Below are positions 7,347 to 15,545 of a DNA stretch of 50,031 nt, one piece after another. Made by a program: the position numbers and the translations under genes. The stretch is taken from the NCBI GenBank assembly GCA_934402515.1, contig CAKRTZ010000013.1:1-50031 (forward strand). Reading direction: 5' to 3'. Source of the DNA: an uncultured Lachnospiraceae bacterium (GTDB lineage: Bacteria > Bacillota > Clostridia > Lachnospirales > Lachnospiraceae). The notes beneath the pieces are model-generated. The model had not been told where the DNA came from, did not search any database, and worked only from the letters and a program-made list of their open reading frames with translations. Position 1 is the first letter of the stretch. The number at the start of each line of letters is the position of its first letter.

Positions 7347-8231
7347 TTAGCCGCGGGGATGTGCCTTCGCATATACCTCCCGGATATGATTATGATTCAT
7401 GGTAGCATAAATCTGTGTGGTGGAAATATCGGAGTGTCCCAACATTTCCTGAACACTGCGCAGATCTGCCCCATTTTCCACCAGATGGGCCGCAAAGGAA
7501 TGACGCAGTGTATGAGGTGTGATATCCTCCTCAATTCCGGCCTTTTTCGCATAATATTTAATCAATTTCCAAAATCCCTGACGGCTCATAGGCTGACCGG
7601 AATAATTGACAAACAAGGTGTCCTCTTCCTCATTTTCAATCATGTCTCTTCGTGCAGATTCCAGATAACGAAGTAACGCATTTTTCGCCTCTCTTCCGAA
7701 AGGAACCACACGTTCCTTATTATTATCCCTGCATACAATAAATCCCAGTTTCAGATTTACATCTGTTACTTTCAGTGAAATCAGTTCCGTTACTCTGATT
7801 CCGGTGGCATAAAGCAATTCCAGCATTGCCTTATCCCTGATTTCTTTCGGGCTTCCCATTCCCGGCTGCTCCAGCAGTCGATTTACCTGTTCCTCTGAAA
7901 GAATTTCCGGAATTTTCTTTTCAATCTTAGGCGGTTTCAATGCCTCGGAAATATCCTCCGACACTTTTCCCTCTTTAAACAGATAATGATAGAACGCTTT
8001 GATTGATGCAATGTTTCGGGAAATCGTCGCTGCAGCAAAATGATTCTTCTCCAGATAAAGAATATAGGAATGTAAATGTGTCACCGTGATTTCCGACACT
8101 TCCGTAATTCCCTGCCCTTTCATATACTTTAATACCTTATTTAGATCTCTGCGATATGACATCTCAGTATTCTCTGAGGTTTTCTTCGCATTATGTAAAT
8201 AAGATATAAACTGATCAATCTCCTTTTCCAT
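7347..8231 (-). CDS. xerD: Tyrosine recombinase XerD
   Basis: This site-specific recombinase resolves chromosome dimers at dif with a XerC-type partner. The 294-residue length is typical. Residues 1-90 are the SAM-like core-binding domain. The catalytic domain shows Arg146 (ATGIRVTEL), Lys172, His240 and Arg243 (HTLRHSFAAHL), His266 (LGHSDISTT) and the nucleophile Tyr275. The C-terminal KAHPRG tail is characteristic of XerD. It sits beside spoIIM and nudF, the arrangement known from Bacillus and Clostridia, which supports XerD over a mobile integrase. It has its own promoter at 8287-8315. Confidence 0.93.
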   Translation of the reverse strand: MEKEIDQFISYLHNAKKTSENTEMSYRRDLNKVLKYMKGQGITEVSEITVTHLHSYILYLEKNHFAAATISRNIASIKAFYHYLFKEGKVSEDISEALKPPKIEKKIPEILSEEQVNRLLEQPGMGSPKEIRDKAMLELLYATGIRVTELISLKVTDVNLKLGFIVCRDNNKERVVPFGREAKNALLRYLESARRDMIENEEEDTLFVNYSGQPMSRQGFWKLIKYYAKKAGIEEDITPHTLRHSFAAHLVENGADLRSVQEMLGHSDISTTQIYATMNHNHIREVYAKAHPRG

Positions 8232-8286
8232 TTAAAACACTGCCTTCCCCTCTTGTTATGTCAACAAAAATGCGTTGATAAAATCC

Positions 8287-8315
8287 ATTATATAAGCTAT
8301 TTTGAGGAAAAGCAA
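8287..8315 (-). promoter_or_regulatory. Sigma-A-type promoter of xerD
   Basis: On the minus strand TTGCTT (8315-8310), 17 bp, TATAAT (8292-8287). It lies about 55 bp before the xerD start. Confidence 0.7.
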
Positions 8316-8414
8316 ATGGAATTTCCGGCGTATTTACGCGGTTTTACAGTCTTTTGCCTTCAGAATACAAGATATCGAAAAAAGGAAAATTATGTCTACT
8401 ATATGTGGTGAAAA

Positions 8415-9029
8415 TTAAATTAAAAAGATATGTAAGTATTTTTGTACCAAAAACGGATTAACATAACTTTGTAGCCATGCTGCGGCACCGTACAAACAAA
8501 TACAGAATAGTGTTTCCATGATCAAAGCCTTTCGTTCGATAAATTCTCCCCCACATTTCAAACGATAAGCCTTTGTATAAAGCTTTCGGTTCAAATCAAA
8601 AAGCACCCCTATGGCTGGTACAAGAATAATGCAGTGGGGAAAAACTGCCACCAGAAACAAGCCTGCTCCTTTCCATGCATACAGTTGTATCAATGTCATA
8701 AAAAAGATGCCCTGCAGCATACAGATCCATAGCAGATATAAATCTATCCCTGTTTTTCCTATAAACGACATGGAAAGAAGCAGCAAAAAAACAAGCTCCG
8801 TAACTCTCCTTTTTATCAGATAGAAAAGCAAAGATTCCGGCAAAAACACAGTGCCAGAAAGTCTCTGCAGGGTATCTTCATTTAAAAATCCCGCAAAATC
8901 AGAAACACCGTTTCCAACAAGCTTCGTTACCAGCATCCCAACAAAAAAACCGCCCACGGTTACCCCCGTGAGCGGCCAAACATTCGGGGAGACATTTCTG
9001 CTTCGTCGTATGATTCTTTGCTTCGTCAT
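8415..9029 (-). CDS. spoIIM: Stage II sporulation protein M
   Basis: SpoIIM forms the DMP peptidoglycan-remodelling complex with SpoIID and SpoIIP that drives forespore engulfment. This 204-residue protein has a basic N-terminus and four to five membrane segments (about 18-38, 58-72, 78-112, 118-142 and 172-190), in line with the family. The sequence is divergent, so the call leans on topology, length and position: nudF-spoIIM-xerD order is conserved in Bacillus and Clostridia. GGAG lies 6 nt before the ATG. It follows nudF by 20 bp. A 183-bp gap separates it from xerD. Confidence 0.75.
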   Translation of the reverse strand: MTKQRIIRRSRNVSPNVWPLTGVTVGGFFVGMLVTKLVGNGVSDFAGFLNEDTLQRLSGTVFLPESLLFYLIKRRVTELVFLLLLSMSFIGKTGIDLYLLWICMLQGIFFMTLIQLYAWKGAGLFLVAVFPHCIILVPAIGVLFDLNRKLYTKAYRLKCGGEFIERKALIMETLFCICLYGAAAWLQSYVNPFLVQKYLHIFLI

Positions 9030-9049
9030 CCCTGTCTCCGAATTTTTCT

Positions 9050-9598
9050 TTATCCAATTTTATGCAGATATTTACATTCATATGCCATAATGGCAGCGAT
9101 GGTTTTGCTGTCCTGAATCTCACCGGCGTAAATTTTCTCATTTAACTCCTCCGGCGTAAATTCATAAACATCAATGTATTCATCCTCATCCAGATGCTGT
9201 TTTCCCGGCTTTAGGTTTCTTGCCAGATAAATATCGATCTTCTCATTGCAAAAAGCAACGGTAGTACGAATGGTAATGAGTAATTCCAGATTCTCACTAT
9301 GATAGCCGGTCTCTTCCTCCAGTTCTCTGGCCGCAGCCACTTTCGTGGGCTCATCTGCTCCGTTCAGCCCGCCTGCCGGAATCTCCAGTGTAAATCGATC
9401 CAAAGCATTGCGGTACTGTCTCACCATTAAAATTTTACCATCTTCCGTTACCGGCACCACAGCCGCAGCTCCCTGATGTTCAATAAAATCCCATTTTGCC
9501 ACGTTTCCATTGGGAATCTGTACCGTATCCTCATAAAATTTCACCAGTTTACCCTGATACTTTAGTTCACGCCCGATTCGTTTAATTTCTTCATTCAT
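9050..9598 (-). CDS. nudF: ADP-ribose pyrophosphatase (Nudix hydrolase)
   Basis: NudF-type enzymes hydrolyse ADP-ribose to AMP and ribose-5-phosphate. The complete Nudix box (G-x5-E-x7-REL-x-EE-x-G) is visible as GGLNGADEPTK followed by RELEEETGY, preceded by the IPAGG segment that marks the ADP-ribose clade. The open frame extends to 9652 and overlaps the upstream gene. The ATG at 9598 (MNEEIKRIG) gives a usual 182-residue protein and removes most of the overlap; the ATG at 9607 is an alternative, and neither has a strong Shine-Dalgarno. It is the middle gene of an aminotransferase-nudF-spoIIM unit. Confidence 0.88.
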   Translation of the reverse strand: MNEEIKRIGRELKYQGKLVKFYEDTVQIPNGNVAKWDFIEHQGAAAVVPVTEDGKILMVRQYRNALDRFTLEIPAGGLNGADEPTKVAAARELEEETGYHSENLELLITIRTTVAFCNEKIDIYLARNLKPGKQHLDEDEYIDVYEFTPEELNEKIYAGEIQDSKTIAAIMAYECKYLHKIG

Positions 9599-9620
9599 AC
9601 CGCTCATCTCGTTTATTCTG

Positions 9621-10910
9621 CTATTTGCACTGTAACAATAATTTTTCCACACTCACCAGTTTGACGCAGAGTGTAAAGAGTTCTGCAGCCTGGCGCATCT
9701 CTTCCTCACTGGGATAAGAAGGTGCGATTCGGATATTGGAATCCTTGGGGTCTTTCCCGTAAGGGTAAGTTGCTCCTGCTCCTGTCAGCGTCACGCCTGC
9801 CTCTTTGCATTTTGCTACAATTGCCTTCGCACATCCATCCATGGATTCAAAGGAAATAAAATAACCGCCCAAAGGCTTCGTCCAGGTTCCGATTTCCAGG
9901 TCCCCCAGTTCCTTCTCAAGAACTTCCAGGGTGATATCAAACTTCGGACGCATGATGGCTGCATGGCGCATCATCTGTGCTCTGATGCCATCCACATTTT
10001 TAAAATAGCGGACATGGCGCAGCTGATTCAATTTATCATAACCAATGGTTTGTACTGTCATGGTAGACTTGATCCAGTCCAAATTCTTCTTGGAAGATGC
10101 AACACAAGAAATGCCTGCCCCTGCCATACTTACCTTGGAAGTGGATGCAAATTCAAATACCATATCCGGGTTTCCGGCTTTTTCACATGCTCCCAGAATT
10201 TCCATTAACCGGTCTGCTTTGTCCTCGTACAGATCATGAACACAGTAAGCGTTATCCCAGTAAATTCTGAAATCTTCTGCCGCCGGTTTTAATGATGCAA
10301 AGCGAAGCACGGTCTCATCGGAATAGGTATAGCCTTGGGGATTGGAATATTTCGGTACACACCAGATTCCCTTTACCGCCGGATCGTTATTTACATACTT
10401 TTCTACTAAATCCATATCGGGACCCTGGGGAGTCATAGGGATGTTAATCATCTCAATTCCCATGGTCTCTGTAATTTTAAAGTGTCTGTCATAGCCAGGA
10501 ACCGGGCATAAGAATTTCACCTTATCCAGTTTACACCAGGGAGTGGAACCACATACTCCATACAGCATGGAACGACTTACCGTATCATACATAATCGGCA
10601 GGCTTGCATTTCCACAGATAATGACATTTTCAGGAGAAATCCCCAACATATCTGCCATCAACTTTCGTGCTTCCGGAATTCCTACCAACCCGCCATAGTT
10701 ACGGCAATCCAGACCATCTTCTGCAATCATATTATCCTGGGCAGTGAGAGCATCCATCAGACCACTTCCCATATCCAGTTGTGCCGGTGCAGGTTTTCCT
10801 CTGGACATATCCAGTTTCAATCCCTTCCCCTTTGCATCTTCAAATTCCTGTTGCAGCTGTTCATGTAACTGTTGTAATTCTTCTTTGCTCATTGCTTTCA
10901 ATGATTTCAT
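9621..10910 (-). CDS. Class I aminotransferase (type Ic aspartate aminotransferase family)
   Basis: This PLP-dependent enzyme of 429 residues belongs to a bacterial subgroup annotated as putative aspartate aminotransferase. Visible are the helical N-terminal extension (MSKEELQQLHEQLQQEF), the SRGKPAP substrate loop, RNYGGLVGIPEAR, the PKYSNPQGYT segment, DNAYCVHDLY with the cofactor-binding Asp and Tyr, and the Schiff-base Lys in FASTSKVSMAGAG. Amino donor specificity is inferred from the family only. An AAAGG lies 13 nt before the chosen ATG. A near-palindrome at 10948-10959 lies in its upstream region. Confidence 0.85.
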   Translation of the reverse strand: MKSLKAMSKEELQQLHEQLQQEFEDAKGKGLKLDMSRGKPAPAQLDMGSGLMDALTAQDNMIAEDGLDCRNYGGLVGIPEARKLMADMLGISPENVIICGNASLPIMYDTVSRSMLYGVCGSTPWCKLDKVKFLCPVPGYDRHFKITETMGIEMINIPMTPQGPDMDLVEKYVNNDPAVKGIWCVPKYSNPQGYTYSDETVLRFASLKPAAEDFRIYWDNAYCVHDLYEDKADRLMEILGACEKAGNPDMVFEFASTSKVSMAGAGISCVASSKKNLDWIKSTMTVQTIGYDKLNQLRHVRYFKNVDGIRAQMMRHAAIMRPKFDITLEVLEKELGDLEIGTWTKPLGGYFISFESMDGCAKAIVAKCKEAGVTLTGAGATYPYGKDPKDSNIRIAPSYPSEEEMRQAAELFTLCVKLVSVEKLLLQCK

Positions 10911-10947
10911 TGCGATGACCAGACCTTTCTCTTATATTGTTTGGATA

Positions 10948-10959
10948 ATCGTATACAAT
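10948..10959. promoter_or_regulatory. Near-palindromic GTATAC operator candidate
   Basis: ATCGTATACAAT is a palindrome with one mismatch pair, 38 bp upstream of the aminotransferase start. It overlaps a possible -35 (TTGTAT on the minus strand, 10958-10953) that is 16 bp from a TATAAG. GntR-family operators often have a GTATAC core. The promoter itself is uncertain because that -10 would place the transcript start at or within the Shine-Dalgarno. Confidence 0.3.
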
Positions 10960-11005
10960 CATACACTTATGACATTCTACTACACCTGTTAAAACGATGC
11001 AATAA

Positions 11006-11045
11006 GAAAAGGGTATGAATTTTTTTTAAATTCATACCCTTTTTG
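11006..11045. terminator. Bidirectional terminator downstream of rny
   Basis: GGGTATGAATTT (11011-11022) pairs with AAATTCATACCC (11028-11039). The stem is flanked by an A-run on one side and a T-run on the other, so it works on either strand. It ends recA-recX-rny on the minus strand. Confidence 0.85.
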
Positions 11046-11067
11046 AATCATTTTACATAGTCAAAGA

Positions 11068-12618
11068 TTATTTCGCATAGTCTATGACACGCGATTCCCT
11101 AATTACATTCACTTTAATCTGTCCAGGATATTCTAACTCAGCTTCGATCTGCTTGGAAATATCCCTTGCCAGTAATACCATGTCTGCATCAGAAACTTGT
11201 TCAGGAACTACCATGACACGGATTTCTCTACCTGCCTGGATTGCAAAAGATTTGTCTACACCTTTGAAATTGTTTGTTATGTCTTCTAACTGTTTTAACC
11301 TGGTTGTGTAAGTTTCCAGAGTCTCACGTCTTGCACCCGGTCTAGCTGCAGAAATAGTATCAGCTGCCTGTACAATACATGCAATCAGTGATGTAGGCTC
11401 CACATCGCCATGATGGGATTCTACCGCATTGATCACAGTATTAGATTCCTTGTATTTTCTACATAACTCGGCACCTAACTGAATATGAGATCCTTCCATT
11501 TCATGGTCAACCGCTTTACCGATATCATGCAGTAAACCGGCACGCTTTGCCATTCTTACATCTAAGCCCATCTCAGCGGCCAGAAGACCGGATAACTGGG
11601 CAACTTCGATGGAATGTTTCAATGCATTCTGACCATAACTGGTTCTAAACTTCATCTTACCAAGTAATTTGACGAGTTCAGGATGAATACCATGTACTCC
11701 TACTTCCAGAGTAGCAGCTTCACCTTCCTCTTTGATCATTACTTCTACTTCTCTTTGCGCTTTCTCCACCATCTCTTCAATTCTGGCGGGATGAATACGT
11801 CCATCTACGATGAGCTTCTCCAGCGCAATTCTAGCCACCTCACGACGAATAGGATCAAATCCGGAAAGAATAACTGCTTCCGGAGTATCGTCAATAATCA
11901 AATCCACTCCGGTCATAGTCTCAAGAGTTCTGATGTTTCGACCCTCACGACCGATAATTCTTCCTTTCATCTCATCGTTAGGCAGTTGAACAACGGAAAT
12001 CGTTGTCTCGGAAACGTGATCGGCAGCACATCTCTGAATGGCTGATACCACATATTCCTTTGCCTTCTTGTCAGCTTCCTCCTTCGCCCTGGTCTCCATT
12101 TCTTTGATCATGACGGCGGATTCATGCTTTACTTCATCTTCAACAATTTTCAATAAGTAATCTTTTGCCTGATCTGAGGTTAAACCTGAAATCCTTTCGA
12201 GTTCCTGTACTCTTTGCTCGTTTAACTTAGCAATTTCTTCTTTCTGCTTTGCAAGTACCTCTTCTTTTGCTGCTAAGCTTGCCTCTCGCTTCTCGATTGC
12301 ATCCGACTTTTTGTCGATGTTTTCTTCCTTCTGCTGAATTCTTCTCTCAGAACGCTGTACTTCCGCTCTCCGCTCTTTAATCTCTTTGTCCAGTTCATTC
12401 TTGGTACGAATGGACTCTTCCTTCACTTCAAGCAGGGATTCGCGTTTCTTGGTCTCAGCAGTTTTCAGTGCTTCATCGATAATCTCGCGGGCTTTATTCT
12501 CCGCGTTGCCGATCTGTGCCTCCACCGTCTTCTTGTGACGATTCGTTGCAACAATTGCAGATACGGGAACTGAAACAAGCAAGGTAACTACTACAGCTAT
12601 CACGATGTATACAAGCAT
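11068..12618 (-). CDS. rny: Ribonuclease Y
   Basis: RNase Y is the membrane-anchored endoribonuclease that starts mRNA decay in many Firmicutes. Counted from the chosen start, residues 3-22 are a membrane helix, about 25-200 a long charged coiled coil, about 205-270 a KH domain (MKGRIIGREGRN), and about 330-430 the HD domain (AGLLHDIGKAVDHE). The 516-residue length is normal. The frame opens at a GTG at 12630, but that codon overlaps the AAGGAGG site, so the ATG at 12618 with 11-nt spacing was preferred. The Shine-Dalgarno lies in a small perfect hairpin (AGGAG-GTG-CTCCT). It is the last gene of the recA cluster. Confidence 0.95.
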   Translation of the reverse strand: MLVYIVIAVVVTLLVSVPVSAIVATNRHKKTVEAQIGNAENKAREIIDEALKTAETKKRESLLEVKEESIRTKNELDKEIKERRAEVQRSERRIQQKEENIDKKSDAIEKREASLAAKEEVLAKQKEEIAKLNEQRVQELERISGLTSDQAKDYLLKIVEDEVKHESAVMIKEMETRAKEEADKKAKEYVVSAIQRCAADHVSETTISVVQLPNDEMKGRIIGREGRNIRTLETMTGVDLIIDDTPEAVILSGFDPIRREVARIALEKLIVDGRIHPARIEEMVEKAQREVEVMIKEEGEAATLEVGVHGIHPELVKLLGKMKFRTSYGQNALKHSIEVAQLSGLLAAEMGLDVRMAKRAGLLHDIGKAVDHEMEGSHIQLGAELCRKYKESNTVINAVESHHGDVEPTSLIACIVQAADTISAARPGARRETLETYTTRLKQLEDITNNFKGVDKSFAIQAGREIRVMVVPEQVSDADMVLLARDISKQIEAELEYPGQIKVNVIRESRVIDYAK

Positions 12619-12713
12619 GTACAGGAGCACCTCCTTATTTAGTTTTCATGTGTTTAATATCCTTCTAGGATGATAAAACCTACCCTCATTGGCATTTTCA
12701 CAACATATCAATT

Positions 12714-13184
12714 TTAAACTGAATTTGATGTTATGTCAAGTAGCATATACTTTCGGATTGTTTCACCGCTAAACCCTTTTCGACATAAAAAAGCATAAGT
12801 ACGCTGCTTTTCTTTATAGTCCGCTGTACCGGGGTTAAAATGTCGTTTCTCAAGAAGGCAGCGAATCTGTTCCCCTTCATCATAATCGCACCCCTGTTCC
12901 AGCTTCTCTTCCCAGCATGCCCGAATCACATCCTTAGCGATTCCTTTTTTCATCAGATCCACTTCCATCCGCCGGTAGCTTCTGAAATCTTTATAATATT
13001 CCAGGTAGTTATCCGCATAGCGCACATCATCGAGGTAGTGGTAGGATTTCACATAGGTAATCGCCGCTGCCGTCTCCTGCTCTTCAAAATGCTTCCGCAG
13101 TTTATCCCGCAGCTGTTTCTCGGTGTAGTCTCTGGCTGTGAGGAGCTGCATCGCCCGGTTCACAGCCTTTTCCGTCTCCGTCAT
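12714..13184 (-). CDS. recX: Regulatory protein RecX
   Basis: RecX binds RecA filaments and limits recombinase activity. The 156-residue protein shows the three-helix tandem repeats of the family: ALQLL-type helix 1, DYTEKQLRDKLRKHF, then YLDDVRYADNYLEYYKDFRSYRR and DLMKKGIAKDVIRACWEE, then a third repeat ending in KGFSGETIRKYML. It begins three bases after the recA stop, so translation is probably coupled to recA. It ends about 95 bp before rny. Confidence 0.92.
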   Translation of the reverse strand: MTETEKAVNRAMQLLTARDYTEKQLRDKLRKHFEEQETAAAITYVKSYHYLDDVRYADNYLEYYKDFRSYRRMEVDLMKKGIAKDVIRACWEEKLEQGCDYDEGEQIRCLLEKRHFNPGTADYKEKQRTYAFLCRKGFSGETIRKYMLLDITSNSV

Positions 13185-13187
13185 GGA

Positions 13188-14240
13188 TTATTTTTCCTTA
13201 TCCTTGCTCTTGGTTTTCTCCGGTTCTGCCGCAGGGGTCTCCTCCACCTCAAAACCGTATAAAGCTCTCACCCGTCTCTCAATCTCCGCAAATACTTCCG
13301 GGTTCTCTTCCAGGTACGCTTTTGCATTCTCTCGTCCCTGTCCGATTTTATTGCCCTCATAGGCATACCAGGCACCACTCTTGATGACGATATTATTCTG
13401 GGCTGCCAGATCAAGGACATCGCCTGAAGCGGAAATTCCTTTTCCGAACATGATATCAAACTCTGCCTCCTTAAAAGGCGGAGCTACTTTATTCTTCACA
13501 ACTTTGACTCTGGTATGGTTACCGATTACCTCTCCACCCTGTTTCAGTGCTTCCACACGTCTTACATCCAGACGGACGGAAGAATAGAATTTCAGTGCCC
13601 TGCCACCGGTGGTGGTTTCCGGATTACCGAACATCACACCCACCTTTTCACGCAACTGGTTGATAAAGATCACGGTACAGTTGGATTTACTGATCACCGC
13701 TGTCAGCTTTCTCAATGCCTGGGACATCAGACGAGCCTGTAAGCCCACATGGGAATCCCCCATCTCTCCATCAATCTCAGCCTTGGGAACCAATGCGGCC
13801 ACAGAGTCCACAACCACAATGTCGATGGCTCCGGAACGCACCATAGTCTCCGTGATTTCCAAAGCCTGCTCACCACAATCCGGCTGGGAAATATACAGAT
13901 TGTCAATATCTACACCGATATTCTTCGCATAGACAGGATCAAGGGCATGCTCTGCATCAATAAACCCTGCAATACCACCACGTTTCTGTACTTCAGCAAT
14001 CATGTGAAGGGTGACGGTGGTTTTACCGGAAGACTCCGGTCCATAGATCTCCACGATTCTTCCCTTGGGAATCCCCCCCAGCCCCAATGCGATATCCAGG
14101 CTTAAAGAGCCGGTGGGAATAGTTTCTACGTTCATTTTCGTGGAAGGGTCGCCCAGTTTCATCACGGCGCCCTTGCCATACTGTTTCTCTATCTGTGATA
14201 ATGCCGCATCAAGTGCTTTTAATTTGTCTTCTCTTTCCAT
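13188..14240 (-). CDS. recA: Recombinase RecA
   Basis: RecA is the ATP-dependent strand-exchange protein that also triggers LexA self-cleavage. The 350-residue protein shows Walker A GPESSGKTT at 67-75, the Walker B region IDIVVVDSVAAL, loop L1 (EIDGEMGDSHVGLQARLMSQ) and loop L2 (FINQLREKVGVMFGNPETTTGG, abridged), with the usual acidic and basic C-terminal tail. Two LexA boxes sit on its promoter, so it is SOS regulated. recX follows immediately. In many Firmicutes cinA lies just upstream; here a DUF3298-like gene is placed between them. Confidence 0.99.
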   Translation of the reverse strand: MEREDKLKALDAALSQIEKQYGKGAVMKLGDPSTKMNVETIPTGSLSLDIALGLGGIPKGRIVEIYGPESSGKTTVTLHMIAEVQKRGGIAGFIDAEHALDPVYAKNIGVDIDNLYISQPDCGEQALEITETMVRSGAIDIVVVDSVAALVPKAEIDGEMGDSHVGLQARLMSQALRKLTAVISKSNCTVIFINQLREKVGVMFGNPETTTGGRALKFYSSVRLDVRRVEALKQGGEVIGNHTRVKVVKNKVAPPFKEAEFDIMFGKGISASGDVLDLAAQNNIVIKSGAWYAYEGNKIGQGRENAKAYLEENPEVFAEIERRVRALYGFEVEETPAAEPEKTKSKDKEK

Positions 14241-14279
14241 TTTGATTTTGTCTCCATTCTGCGTTTCCCGCGCATTTCA

Positions 14280-14326
14280 GAACAAATGTTCTTGTTTAGA
14301 TTAAAACATTTGTTCGGTTTTGTCAA
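14280..14326 (-). promoter_or_regulatory. SOS promoter of recA with two LexA boxes
   Basis: The minus strand has -35 TTGACA (14326-14321), a 17-bp spacer and -10 TAATCT (14303-14298). One LexA box (CGAACAAATGTTT, 14316-14304) fills the spacer. A second, perfect core (GAACAAATGTTC, 14291-14280) lies at or just after the transcript start. The Gram-positive consensus is CGAACnnnnGTTCG. Confidence 0.9.
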
Positions 14327-14345
14327 GTTTTTTGTTACTGCCCCG

Positions 14346-14378
14346 CGGACATTTCTATATTAGCATATTTAATGTCCG
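14346..14378. other. Hairpin in the recA upstream region; otherwise empty spacer
   Basis: The 310-bp gap between recA and the next gene holds the SOS promoter, a terminator (14495-14532) and this 8-bp perfect inverted repeat (CGGACATT with AATGTCCG, 17-nt loop). A strong AAAAAGGAGGG site on the minus strand near 14400 precedes a 14-codon frame that I do not count as a gene. No known ncRNA was recognised. Confidence 0.35.
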
Positions 14379-14494
14379 ATAAACATCCCTCAATAGCATC
14401 CCTCCTTTTTATTTTCTAATTGCTTTGAATGAATGGCGAGATGCCTGATATGCAAAGCAGAACGACTCTGGAAAAGTCTAACGCTATTATAACG

Positions 14495-14532
14495 AAAAAA
14501 GTGCCCGCAGGCAATCCCTCAAGCACTTTTTC
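14495..14532 (-). terminator. Terminator of the yicC-to-DUF3298 operon
   Basis: On the minus strand AAAAAGTGC pairs with GCACTTTTT around an 18-nt GC-rich loop and is followed by a T-run. It lies 19 bp beyond the stop at 14551. Confidence 0.75.
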
Positions 14533-14550
14533 ATATTTTTATTCACATTT

Positions 14551-15534
14551 TCATAAACTACGAAGGTAATCTCTGTAATCCTGATAGGTTACGGTAATCC
14601 ATCCCAGTTCATAATTAAATCCGATTTCCATTCCCAGTGGGGTAAAATAAGCGATTCCGGTGTTTTCACCGCACAAGTAAGCTGCCACCTCCTGGTCAGA
14701 CATATAATCAATGGAATCCGTCTGGTTCTGCCTGGCATTCCGCTCCCGGAATTCGATGGCAAAGGCATCATCCACATGGATTAAATCCATAAGATTGTGC
14801 ATGACCACGCCGGATTCCATATTGATGTTGACACAGGATAAATACACCTGACCGTAATATTCCGTGGAAATACGCACATTGTATACCACACTCAGGAATT
14901 CCTCATCCATATAGGTCACATAGCAGTCCACAGAAACCTGTGCCGGTTCTGCTCCGTCAATCCCAAGATCACCGGTAATCATTTCCATGTATTCCTGAAG
15001 GTCCTGATATTCCGCCGTAAGAGCATCGTTAAGAACATCCAGATTTTCAATGTTTTCCCCCTGAATCACCGGCTTTTCGCCTGTAATCACATAGAGGTTC
15101 TTTTCCTGGTCATTCTCACCGTTTAACTGCACTTTCTCCAGTTCCACCTGGTAGGAAAGGTCATCCCGGATGGCATGATGCAGCTCATAATATTCGGCGT
15201 CCTCATCCTCCCAGGCCGGAGCACTTTCTGATTCCTGCCCTTTCTGTTCTTCCTGCTGTTTTCTTCTCTCCGCTGCCCGGGATTGATGCTCTTTCACATC
15301 AGCCACAACTTCCCGGGATTTGTCCTGTGCCCATTGGGTAAACTGGTTTGCCGCTGCTCCCAGCGCCACAATAAGAAGGATCAGAAGTAGTGCAATTGCA
15401 GAAAGAATGATGATGACCGGAGCACGGGAAGGTTTTTCTTCCTGTTTCTTTCCCTCACTCTCCGTCTGTTCTTCTCTCTGCTGTTCCTGTTTATCCCAAT
15501 AGCCGTTGGGATATTCGTTTCCATCCTGTCTCAT
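14551..15534 (-). CDS. Membrane-anchored DUF3298/RsiV-like protein
   Basis: Residues 1-37 are very charged (Glu, Gln, Lys) and probably cytoplasmic. Residues 38-62 form one membrane helix (APVIIILSAIALLLILLIV). Residues 65-110 are a charged linker and 118-327 an extracytoplasmic domain. The last 120 residues have the look of DUF3298, found in the anti-sigma factor RsiV and in PdaC: YVTYMDEEFLSVVYNV, SCVNINMESGVVMHNLMDL and YFTPLGMEIGFNYELGWITV. No sigma factor gene is next to it, so an anti-sigma role is not supported here. GAGG precedes the ATG and the gene follows pncC by 11 bp, as the last gene of the operon, between cinA/pncC and recA. Confidence 0.65.
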   Translation of the reverse strand: MRQDGNEYPNGYWDKQEQQREEQTESEGKKQEEKPSRAPVIIILSAIALLLILLIVALGAAANQFTQWAQDKSREVVADVKEHQSRAAERRKQQEEQKGQESESAPAWEDEDAEYYELHHAIRDDLSYQVELEKVQLNGENDQEKNLYVITGEKPVIQGENIENLDVLNDALTAEYQDLQEYMEMITGDLGIDGAEPAQVSVDCYVTYMDEEFLSVVYNVRISTEYYGQVYLSCVNINMESGVVMHNLMDLIHVDDAFAIEFRERNARQNQTDSIDYMSDQEVAAYLCGENTGIAYFTPLGMEIGFNYELGWITVTYQDYRDYLRSL

Positions 15535-15545
15535 ATGATCCTCAA

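Noticed and set aside
7347..7362. Similarity of the xerD end (GCACATCCCCGCGG) to part of repeat copy C
   Set aside because: These bases encode the conserved XerD HPRG tail, so the match is probably chance.
7218..7676. 152-codon plus-strand ORF spanning repeat copy B and the xerD end
   Set aside because: It is composed of terminator, repeat and antisense xerD sequence and has no family features.
14380..14425. Mini-ORF with strong SD upstream of recA
   Set aside because: Only 14 codons, with the ATG touching the SD; no family resemblance.
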